Positions 1-7,066 of a stretch of 11,355 bases of DNA are shown piece by piece. Under the pieces are notes generated by a model. The model was not told the DNA's origin. It did not search any database and saw only the letters and a list, made by a program, of their open reading frames with translations. The translations under genes were made by a program, and so were the position numbers. Each line of letters starts with the position of its first letter. The first letter of the stretch is position 1. This DNA comes from Candidatus Gastranaerophilales bacterium (GTDB lineage: Bacteria > Cyanobacteriota > Vampirovibrionia > Gastranaerophilales > Gastranaerophilaceae). The stretch lies in the NCBI GenBank assembly GCA_947628355.1, contig CANQZO010000037.1:1-11355 (forward strand), in the 5' to 3' direction.

Positions 1-7
1 CCCCCCC
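1..7. repeat. C/G homopolymer run at the left window edge (at least 7)
   Basis: The window opens with seven C, read as G on the coding strand of the FkbM gene. The true length is unknown because the run is cut by the window edge. Long G runs are rare in such AT-rich DNA, and the run lies in the same operon as the G9 tract at 3062-3070. It could be a second phase-variation tract, or simply glycine codons. A sequence that starts exactly in a homopolymer may also reflect an assembly break there. Confidence 0.6.
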
Positions 8-931
8 GCCATTTAGGGCGGCAAGCTCTGAACCTTCTATATCCATTTTTATAAAATCTACTTTTTCTATATTATTTTCTCTTACATAATCATCAATTGT
101 TTTTGTAATATATGTTGAAGTATTAAAATCATTTTGATTATCTGCCAATTTTGAACATGAACTGTTAGAAACGAACTTTAGTTCCAATCCTGATTTATCA
201 GCCAGAGGGTATTTACATATTGTTATACGGTCTTTTAATTTTGGATTTAATTCTAAATTTTTTTCACACATTTTAATATTATCTTCAATAAATTCAAAAG
301 AATATACTTTGCCATTTTCTCCTGCCATTAAAGCAAAAGGTATTGCACTGTCAAGACTGTATCCTCCGCAATCTATAACAGTATCGCCTTTTTCTACTTT
401 TATAATATCTTCAAGATTATATGCTTTTTCATCACATATTGATGTATATCCTAATGGTGTAGAGTATATTTCACAATCATAATGAGGTCTTAAATTTGTT
501 CGGAAAAGTTTTTCTTTACAATCCCCGCTTACAAATATAAAATCATTAAAATCACAGTGTTTGTATGCTTCCTTTACTTTTTTGTTATGTTTTTCGGTAT
601 CTGTTAATTTAACTCTTTTATTTCCAAGTATTTTAGCGCATATTATTCTGACTAAAAATTCTTTGTCACTTTCACGTTCAAGATTATTATATAAATATTC
701 AAAATCCAGATTATCAAAGTTTTTTATAGATTTTCTGATTTTCTTATCCCAGTATTTTTCCGTTAAAAAACATTTGTTAATTCTTAAACTGATTTTTTTT
801 AACAGATTGGTAATTATTTTGATTTTTGGTAATTTATAATTCCTTAAATACCAGTAATCGTAATTATCTAAGTAATAATTAGTATAATTTTCTTTCATCA
901 TCTTTAGTAATTTTTGGTAAAATTCTGTCAT
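1..931 (-). CDS. FkbM family SAM-dependent methyltransferase (3' end beyond window)
   Basis: The frame is open for 310 codons from ATG at 931 to the left edge with no stop, so the gene is partial. I translated it by hand. Residues 1-180 form a Lys/Tyr/Asn-rich N-terminal extension. A class I methyltransferase core follows: VIDCGG (about 185-190, motif I for SAM), an acidic residue ending strand 2 in VYSFEF (E213), and the FkbM signature DIEGSE (297-302). FkbM enzymes usually O-methylate sugars or small molecules; here, by context, probably a surface-glycan sugar (inference). The start is supported by AAGGA about 7 nt upstream and by the 13-nt gap after the GT2 stop, so it is the fourth gene of a minus-strand operon. 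The coding strand ends the window in at least seven G, just after LNG. Family call firm; substrate unknown. Confidence 0.85.
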   Translation of the reverse strand, partial: MTEFYQKLLKMMKENYTNYYLDNYDYWYLRNYKLPKIKIITNLLKKISLRINKCFLTEKYWDKKIRKSIKNFDNLDFEYLYNNLERESDKEFLVRIICAKILGNKRVKLTDTEKHNKKVKEAYKHCDFNDFIFVSGDCKEKLFRTNLRPHYDCEIYSTPLGYTSICDEKAYNLEDIIKVEKGDTVIDCGGYSLDSAIPFALMAGENGKVYSFEFIEDNIKMCEKNLELNPKLKDRITICKYPLADKSGLELKFVSNSSCSKLADNQNDFNTSTYITKTIDDYVRENNIEKVDFIKMDIEGSELAALNGGG

Positions 932-944
932 TTTCCTGTCCTTT

Positions 945-1919
945 TTATCTTATAATTTTTGCTCGTAATTTTAATGTGCGCCAATATATATGTACTTTGA
1001 ATTTTGTAATTAAACTTAAAGCGTTCCAATTCAATAATGCTAATAAAAATTTGTCATTATTGTTCTTACAAAATTGTACATATTTTCCCCATTTATTGAA
1101 CAAATCTTTTTTCAAAACTTTTCTTTTTTTAAATGTTCTGCTGAGGGCTTTATATTGTCTTTTTAATATTTCTTTAGCATGTTTAGGATTGTAATACAGC
1201 ATGGTTTTGTAATCTGTAGCATTTAGAAAATTTTGTTCAACGGTGTTAAAACTGTTCCATAAACTGTCATTTGATTGTCTGTAAACATATATAGGGATGT
1301 TAAAATAATACAAATCTCCATATTGAAGGTTATACACAGTCATTACGTTATCATCAAATACATTAACTTTTTTAAGCAAATCAATTTGTCCGGGAAGTTT
1401 TAAAATGTTTTTAAATACTATAGCTCCCGAATGAATATAATAACCCTTTTTGATATAATCTTGTGCTTGAATATATCCGGTGTTAAAAGGCTGATTAAAT
1501 ATTTCTTCTTTACCGTCTTGATATAAATATTTAAAATTAAATCCGCAGCAGGTAAGATTTTTGTTTTCATTTAATTTATTTACGGCAAGAGTAATAAAGT
1601 CCTTATTACAATAGAAGTCATCGCCGTCAAGAAATATTATATAATCACCGTCAGCTTGTTGAGCTAACCTGAGTCTGTTTGCACTTGCATTGCTTATAGT
1701 TTTTTCGTCTTTTTCGTTTTTATTTTCACAGACTTTTATTTTTTGAGGATATTTTTGTTGATATTCTTTAATTATGTTTAAAGTATTATCGGTTGAACCG
1801 TCATCACCGATTAAAATTTCAAAATCTAAAGGGAACTCAATTGACAAAACACTTTCAATTGAATTTTTTACATATTGTTCTTGATTAAAATATGTAATAC
1901 AAATACTAATTTTTTCCAT
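945..1919 (-). CDS. GT2 (GT-A fold) glycosyltransferase
   Basis: A 324-residue family 2 glycosyltransferase that probably adds a sugar from an NDP-sugar donor to a surface glycan at the cytoplasmic face of the membrane. The N-terminus is the classic GT-A start (ISICITYFNQE, residues 4-14). It is followed by the nucleotide-binding DDGSTDNT (39-46) and the metal-binding FLDGDD (96-101), which supplies the DxD motif. There is no predicted membrane segment, and the C-terminal third is Lys-rich, as in peripheral membrane transferases. Its ATG lies 14 nt inside the end of the CDP-glycerol transferase gene, so the two are probably translationally coupled; the upstream AGAGAG is only a fair ribosome site. 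The FkbM gene starts 13 nt after its stop. Donor and acceptor cannot be told from sequence. Confidence 0.9.
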   Translation of the reverse strand: MEKISICITYFNQEQYVKNSIESVLSIEFPLDFEILIGDDGSTDNTLNIIKEYQQKYPQKIKVCENKNEKDEKTISNASANRLRLAQQADGDYIIFLDGDDFYCNKDFITLAVNKLNENKNLTCCGFNFKYLYQDGKEEIFNQPFNTGYIQAQDYIKKGYYIHSGAIVFKNILKLPGQIDLLKKVNVFDDNVMTVYNLQYGDLYYFNIPIYVYRQSNDSLWNSFNTVEQNFLNATDYKTMLYYNPKHAKEILKRQYKALSRTFKKRKVLKKDLFNKWGKYVQFCKNNNDKFLLALLNWNALSLITKFKVHIYWRTLKLRAKIIR

Positions 1920-3121
1920 AAAAATCTCTCTTAATAAGTTCTTTTATTGTTTTTCCGGCGCCATTGGGATTAACGTAAAAATTTTCCCTAATAATTTGTT
2001 TCCGCTTTTCATTCAGCGGGTCTTCGCCTCGTTTTAGCATGTTTATTGCCGTCTCGAGTTCTTCCCAGTTATGCACCCAATAAAATCCTTCAGAGAGTTT
2101 GGCTCCAAATTCATTAAAGTGATTTGTTCTATGACAGTATATAATCGGTTTTTCGGTTAAAAAATAATCGACAATTATACTTGATATATCCGTTACCATA
2201 AAATCGGACGAATAAAATGTTTTTAGAAATTCTTTTTCTTCATCTATTTTTGCATTTTTTATATTTTTAAATCTTTGTTTTAATTCATTTGCTTTATCTT
2301 CCGGTAATTCACCGGTAGCATTCCAATTCGCAAATGCTTGCGGATGGGGTCTGAATATAAAATCAACATCTTGATTTTTTTCAACATAGTCAAGTAATTT
2401 ATCTTTATAATCAAAAAAATGAGAATTGTTTTCAGAACTTATCCACCTTGGTGTCCATATAATTCTTTTTATATTCGGATTTTTAGGTAAGTTCCAATTA
2501 TCTGAATCTGTATTTTGTAAGTCTTTGATTTTATCAAATCTTACATCACCTGTTAAAAATACTTTAGTATGTTTTCCCTTCCTTGATTTATAATCATTAT
2601 ATTCTTCTTCATTTTCTGCAAAAATCATGGAAACATTTGATAAAAAGTCTTTTGGCTTAACGCTTTCTTTTACATCCCCTTTAAAAATTAACATACCATA
2701 GGCTATGTAACATAATTTACAAAATTTAGACACTTTTTTTGAATGATATATCAGAGGACGGCAGATATTATAGGGAGTTTGAAAAAATAAATAATCAGGA
2801 TTTAATTTACTTAAATCAATCCATTGTTTTGTTTCGTAGTTATAACCGTTAATTACTTTACAGGGATAATTTTTAAAATATTCTTCCGCCCCTTCGGTTT
2901 CATAAATTTCATGACTAAAATTTATATCAGGCAGTTGTTTTTTATTTGGTATTGTTACTATTGTAACATTAAATTTTTCATCGTTATTACACGATTCAAA
3001 GATAGTTTTTAAGGAGTCCCATATTTGCGGTCTGTGACAAACAAATACGAGGTTGATTTTACCCCCCCCCTACACCAAAAAATCGCTTTAAATCCCTTCT
3101 TATTAGATTTTTAAAATTCAT
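1906..3121 (-). CDS. CDP-glycerol glycerophosphotransferase family protein, frame broken at a G9 tract (probably phase-OFF)
   Basis: Proteins of this family move glycerol-phosphate or related polyol-phosphate from a CDP donor onto surface polymers. The intact C-terminal part shows WTPRW, RPHP and DISSIIVDY followed by KPIIYC, typical of the family (about residues 222-226, 257-260 and 311-319 of the rebuilt protein). The real start is ATG at 3121: it has AGAGGA 6 nt upstream and lies 15 nt after the acyltransferase stop. From there 20 codons are read into nine G and then TAA. Dropping one G gives a continuous 404-residue protein whose middle (FVCHRPQIW, then PDYLFFQTPYN) matches what I know of the family. 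That middle frame has no ATG, GTG or TTG between the tract and GTG at 2733, so the shorter open frame from 2733 is not a credible gene. A sequencing or assembly length error in the tract is the main alternative to phase variation. Confidence 0.85.
3062..3070 (-). repeat. G9 homopolymer tract, probable phase-variation (contingency) site
   Basis: Nine consecutive C on the plus strand, i.e. nine G in the coding strand, at codons 18-20 of the CDP-glycerol transferase gene. The in-frame reading ends in TAA directly after the tract. Lengths of 8 or 11 G would restore the full gene; 9 and 10 do not. Slipped-strand changes in such tracts switch surface genes in Campylobacter, Helicobacter, Neisseria and others (established). 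For this organism it is an inference from position and sequence. Confidence 0.75.
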
Positions 3122-3136
3122 TTAGAGTCCTCTTTT

Positions 3137-4069
3137 CTAAATAATTAATTCCATAGTATTATAACATACGGTTCTGCCGCCAAAACTTTCTTTTTGGCTT
3201 ATTAACCCTTCGTTTAGATATTTACCGTTTTCTTCGGTTGATATTCCGAAATCAAAAAATTTTTTTTCTGATGAAAAGTTATCAATTAATGTTTTTATTA
3301 ATAAATCCAATGCGCCAATTTCTCGTGATTTCTCGTCAGCAGCAAGGTATTGTGTGTGGACTGTCTGCCGTGAAACAAATATAACAGAAGCTGCAATAAT
3401 TTTTTCTTCATAAACTGCAGTCCATAGCTGAATTTCGTTAGGAAAACGTGAATGCAGTAATTTTAGTTCTTCCGCTGTATGTACTGCTTTGGTATTATGC
3501 TTTTCAAGGACTGTATTTTCAAGTTGTATAAAGGTATCAAAATCTTCGGATTGTTCAATTATTACACCCTCTCTTTTAGCTCTTGAAATTTGTGCTTTTC
3601 TTCCTTTTGTTAATTTTCCCGGATTTGTTAAATCAATTGTTGTAGAGGGTTCTGTTTTAAAAATTTTTGCCCCTGCATCAAACAGCGCATACATATCTTC
3701 TTGAGAGGGCTGTATATGGTATATATACGGAATTGCTTTGTAAATTAAAGATGTATATTTTTTCGCTTTCATATAATCTTTTAGAATTTCAAAACAATTT
3801 ATCATTTTGTGTTGTTTCATGGAAGAATTAACAATAAATCCGCCAAAGGTAAGTCCGCCGTGTGAACGTAATTGGCTGTCATGTTTTGACATCGGCAATA
3901 ATGCAATTAATTCTTCGTCATCATAAAACATTAGCGAGTTATCAATAAACCTGTCTGAGTGGTAATCCATAAAATTTCGGTCAAATAAAAATATTCCGTT
4001 CTTTGAACCTTGTAAAAACTCATTCCACGTTTGTTTATGTGAATTATTATATTCAATTATTTTAATCAT
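3137..4069 (-). CDS. FemAB/GNAT-like N-acyltransferase
   Basis: A 310-residue protein built like the FemAB-type double GNAT fold (Acetyltransf_6 group). These enzymes transfer acetyl groups to amino-sugars, or amino acids to cell-wall precursors. The first GNAT half is degenerate (residues 1-140). The second holds the basic helix KGRKAQISRAKREG (155-168) near the cofactor site. The C-terminal signature follows: FDFGIST (272-278), GKYLNEGL (282-289) and KESFGGR (293-299). It is the first gene of the minus-strand glycan operon, so N-acylation of an amino-sugar in the glycan is likelier than peptidoglycan bridge formation; that is inference. The ATG at 4069 has no clear Shine-Dalgarno. A TATAAT box lies 30 nt upstream. 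The next gene starts 15 nt after its stop. Confidence 0.8.
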   Translation of the reverse strand: MIKIIEYNNSHKQTWNEFLQGSKNGIFLFDRNFMDYHSDRFIDNSLMFYDDEELIALLPMSKHDSQLRSHGGLTFGGFIVNSSMKQHKMINCFEILKDYMKAKKYTSLIYKAIPYIYHIQPSQEDMYALFDAGAKIFKTEPSTTIDLTNPGKLTKGRKAQISRAKREGVIIEQSEDFDTFIQLENTVLEKHNTKAVHTAEELKLLHSRFPNEIQLWTAVYEEKIIAASVIFVSRQTVHTQYLAADEKSREIGALDLLIKTLIDNFSSEKKFFDFGISTEENGKYLNEGLISQKESFGGRTVCYNTMELII

Positions 4070-4098
4070 AATTTTTATATTATCATAAAAGATTATTT

Positions 4099-4104
4099 AT
4101 TATA
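4099..4104 (-). promoter_or_regulatory. Putative -10 box for the surface-glycan operon
   Basis: A perfect TATAAT on the minus strand lies 30 nt before the acyltransferase ATG, which would give a short leader of about 20-25 nt. The matching -35 position holds only a weak TAAATT at 17 nt spacing. In such AT-rich DNA a lone -10 match is modest evidence. Confidence 0.35.
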
Positions 4105-4161
4105 AGATAATCGGTTTATGAAATTTAGCTATTAAATGCTTTTAAAACCGTTTCTTAATCA

Positions 4162-4190
4162 TTGACAATGAATTTTATGAAATATAAAAT
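4162..4190 (+). promoter_or_regulatory. Putative sigma-70-type promoter of the PurD-like gene
   Basis: TTGACA (4162-4167) and TAAAAT (4185-4190) are separated by 17 nt, an ideal arrangement with a perfect -35. A start near 4197 would leave a leader of roughly 38 nt before ATG at 4235. It lies in the 165-nt spacer between divergent genes; nothing else is evident in that spacer. Confidence 0.55.
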
Positions 4191-4234
4191 ATTAACAAGT
4201 TACTTAATATCAAATTTACAGTAGTATATAAACC

Positions 4235-5542
4235 ATGGATAAAAATAAAAAAGTAAATGTACTTTTATACGAAACCGGAACATTAAATAATTCTTTAATT
4301 CGACATTTTTCAAGTTCACGGTACTTAAGTAAAATTTTTGTTATAAATTCTAAAATTAAAGATAACGAAAAAGTAATTTCAATAGGACATTGCAGTACAA
4401 CAAAAATCGGCGAGCATAAAAAGTTTATTAAAGACAATAAAATTGATTTTGCAATAATTAACAATGAGTTGTATTTATTAAACGGAATTATAAATTTATA
4501 TCAAAAAATAATAAAATTGCCTGCTGTCGGAGTCTCAAAAAAATGGTTTTGTCTTGAATTTTCAAAAAATTATTGTAAAAATTTTATGTTAAAAAATGAT
4601 ATAAAGACTCCGGAATATACGCCAATTGATGATATTAATCAAATTGATGAGTGTATAAAAAAATACGGATTTCCTATTGTAATTAAAAATAATTTTATTG
4701 AAGCAGGTTTTGGTTCTCATATATGTTATACGCGAGAAGAATGTATAAAAAGTATGAAATCAATTTTAAAATTATATAAAAAAGTTTCATCTCCATTTTG
4801 TCTGGCGGAAAAATTTGTAAAAGGCAGTGAAATAAGTTTGCACTTTGCATGGGACGGGAATGTGCTTTTACCTTTTATCCCCGTCAAAGACTTTAAACCG
4901 TTCAAAGGAACAGGAAAAGTTTTAAATACGGGAGGAATGGGCTCATACACACCTGTATGTATGAATGACTCTCAAAAAGTAATGTTGGAAAATTATATTA
5001 ATAAACTTAAAGACATATTTAATAAAATAAAACCTGATTTTACGGGAATTTTTGTTGTTAATTTGTTATTTACAGAAGACGAACTTTATACGTTAGAGTT
5101 TAATATGCGTCCCGGAGTAACTGAATTTGAAACTCTTATTGAACTTTTTGATTTTGATTTATTGGAATTTTATTATAATCTTGCAACTCATCAGCTTGAT
5201 AAGTTTACAATAAAGTATAAAGAAAACCTATACTCAGGTTGTATAACAGTTGTTAATAAGGAATTTTGGAAGCAAAAAATAGGAAACGTAAAATTATCCA
5301 TAAAAGAAATACTCCCGGTAAATGAAAATAATGTATTAATTAATAAAAATTTTGAAAATCCAAATAATGAGACTGAATTATTGATGCGAAAAAATGCTAA
5401 ATATTATACTGTTATTAATACGGATGTTAAAAATCCGTTTAAGAATATTTATGCTTATTTAAACAAAGTTGATTGCCCTAATGTGTATTACAGAAAAGAT
5501 ATAGGTAAAATTTTTGAAAAATCTTGGCAAGAAAACGTCTAA
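4235..5542 (+). CDS. PurD-like ATP-grasp ligase, divergent from GAR synthetase
   Basis: A 435-residue ATP-grasp protein resembling phosphoribosylamine-glycine ligase (PurD), the enzyme that joins glycine to phosphoribosylamine in purine synthesis. Seen: a central ATP-grasp domain with the nucleotide-contact Lys (IVIKN, K151), a near-intact NTGGMGSYTP (231-240) and the metal-site region EFNMRPG (288-294). Not seen: the PurD N-terminal GxGGREHA motif (here YETGTLNN, 12-19), AAGKG (here EAGFG, 156-160) and GDPE after EFNxR (here GVTE). Length is close to PurD. The losses lie at substrate sites, so it may ligate a different amine and carboxylate; this is inferred. ATG at 4235 lacks a clear Shine-Dalgarno. 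It is divergent from the glycan operon and its stop overlaps the emrB stop by 3-4 nt. A degenerate paralogue is also possible. Confidence 0.75.
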   Translation: MDKNKKVNVLLYETGTLNNSLIRHFSSSRYLSKIFVINSKIKDNEKVISIGHCSTTKIGEHKKFIKDNKIDFAIINNELYLLNGIINLYQKIIKLPAVGVSKKWFCLEFSKNYCKNFMLKNDIKTPEYTPIDDINQIDECIKKYGFPIVIKNNFIEAGFGSHICYTREECIKSMKSILKLYKKVSSPFCLAEKFVKGSEISLHFAWDGNVLLPFIPVKDFKPFKGTGKVLNTGGMGSYTPVCMNDSQKVMLENYINKLKDIFNKIKPDFTGIFVVNLLFTEDELYTLEFNMRPGVTEFETLIELFDFDLLEFYYNLATHQLDKFTIKYKENLYSGCITVVNKEFWKQKIGNVKLSIKEILPVNENNVLINKNFENPNNETELLMRKNAKYYTVINTDVKNPFKNIYAYLNKVDCPNVYYRKDIGKIFEKSWQENV

Positions 5543-7065
5543 TTTTTTATTTTCATAAATAAAGCGGCAGGGATTAATATAAATGCAATCATAGCTACTA
5601 TTGCAAAAGTATCGACATAAGCAAATAATGTTGATTGAGTTACCATTTGTTTATATGCGTATGCATTAGCTTTATTTAACGCAAATGAACTTGAAGCTCC
5701 CTGAATGAATGTATTTGTCCACGCAGCCATTTTGTTTTGAAATATCAAGCTGTAGTTTGAAAGATTATCGACTAAATATCCCTGATGAATTTGCGAGTGC
5801 CTTGCAACAAGCGTTGAGGACATTGAAACGATAACGGCAACACCTACAGTTTTGCAAAAATTATGCAAGCTCGCTCCGTCTGCAAGATATTCTTTAGGCA
5901 GAGTACCTAATGCAAGTGCAGATATAGGTATAAATGTTAAAATTACGCCAATTCCCAAAAGAAAGTTTGGAATTGATACGTATAAAAACGACACACTTAA
6001 ATTCACGTTTGTATAAACAAAAGTGGCAAGCCCTAAAAAGAAAAATCCTATTGCGATTAGTATTCTGCTGTCATAAATTTTCATTAACTTAGGAATAACG
6101 GCAAGCATAATTAAACAGGAAATAACTCTCGGAGCCATTGTATATCCGCTTAAAAGCGCGGTATAGCCTATAACATTCTGCAAAAATTGAGGCGCTAAAT
6201 ACATTGTTGTAAACACTACCATACTTACTGCGGTCGAAATTATTGTTCCGATTAAAAAATTTCTGTCCTTAAATAATTTTAATTTTATAAAAGAATTTTT
6301 ATTTTCAATTTCCCAAATGATTAAAAAAGCTAAAACTGCGAGAGAAAAACCCGAAACCCAGCATATCCATGGACAGTCGAACCAATTATATTGCTGACCT
6401 TTATCCAATACAATCTGCATAGATAAAAGCCAGATAATTAGTGCGCTCATCCCGATATAATCTATGTGTTTCTTTTCTTTAGCAGGCTGTGTATTTTCGA
6501 TATTTTTGCTGATAAGTATATATGATACAATCCCGACAGGGATGTTAACAGAATAAATATAGTGCCAATTAAGATTATCCACAAGAAATCCGCCGAATGA
6601 CGGGCCTAAGATGGCGCATACCATTACAGCTAAACCGAATAGCGACATCGCAACACCTTTTTTATCTGCGGGGAATGCCGAAAGCAAAACTGTTTGCGCA
6701 ATAGGCGTCATCGGACCTCCGCCTATCCCTTGAATTAATCTGCCCAAAACCATTATGTTTAAAGACGGAGAAACGGTACAAATAAAAGCGCCTAAAGTAA
6801 ATATAATGATACATATTTTAATTAATTGTTTGCGCCCGAGGATATGTTCTAACCAGCCTGTCAGCATTATCATACAAGCATTTGCTACCATATAAGAGGT
6901 TACAATCCATTTTGCCTCATCGGCAGTTGCCGCAAAATATCCTGATATATGAGGAATAGCAACATTTGTAGCAGTGGTAGCTAACGCTGAAAATGATGTC
7001 GGCATTAATATTGATATTGCAATAAGCCACAGGGGAACTTGATTTTTTATTGCCCGTTCTTCCAT
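5539..7065 (-). CDS. emrB: EmrB/QacA-type MFS drug exporter (DHA2, 14-TM)
   Basis: A 508-residue inner-membrane proton antiporter of the DHA2 family, the pump of an EmrAB-TolC-type system exporting hydrophobic compounds. Motifs in order: a TM1 motif around LATTATNVAIP (28-38), motif A GWLEHILGRK (70-79), motif B RLIQGIGGG (109-117, Arg109), and antiporter motif C GPSFGG (154-159) with NWHYIYSVNIPVG (166-178). About 14 hydrophobic segments fit the family. The acidic residue usual in TM1 (LDxT) is Ala29 here. The start is supported by AAGGTGA, lying within the last codons of emrA and 6 nt from the ATG; only 1 nt separates the emrA stop from this start, so translation is coupled. TAG stop converges on and overlaps the stop of the PurD-like gene. 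Family call firm, substrate unknown; the symbol marks similarity only. Confidence 0.9.
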   Translation of the reverse strand: MEERAIKNQVPLWLIAISILMPTSFSALATTATNVAIPHISGYFAATADEAKWIVTSYMVANACMIMLTGWLEHILGRKQLIKICIIIFTLGAFICTVSPSLNIMVLGRLIQGIGGGPMTPIAQTVLLSAFPADKKGVAMSLFGLAVMVCAILGPSFGGFLVDNLNWHYIYSVNIPVGIVSYILISKNIENTQPAKEKKHIDYIGMSALIIWLLSMQIVLDKGQQYNWFDCPWICWVSGFSLAVLAFLIIWEIENKNSFIKLKLFKDRNFLIGTIISTAVSMVVFTTMYLAPQFLQNVIGYTALLSGYTMAPRVISCLIMLAVIPKLMKIYDSRILIAIGFFFLGLATFVYTNVNLSVSFLYVSIPNFLLGIGVILTFIPISALALGTLPKEYLADGASLHNFCKTVGVAVIVSMSSTLVARHSQIHQGYLVDNLSNYSLIFQNKMAAWTNTFIQGASSSFALNKANAYAYKQMVTQSTLFAYVDTFAIVAMIAFILIPAALFMKIKN

Positions 7066-7066
7066 T

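Noticed and set aside
561..839. Plus-strand 92-codon open frame
   Set aside because: It lies opposite the FkbM gene, is hydrophobic only because it is the complement of Lys/Asn-rich coding sequence, and has no ribosome site.
1906..2733. A complete 275-codon gene starting at GTG 2733
   Set aside because: The same frame continues upstream for about 110 family-like codons to the G tract, there is no ribosome site at 2733, and a good ATG with Shine-Dalgarno exists at 3121. It is the tail of a frame-broken gene.
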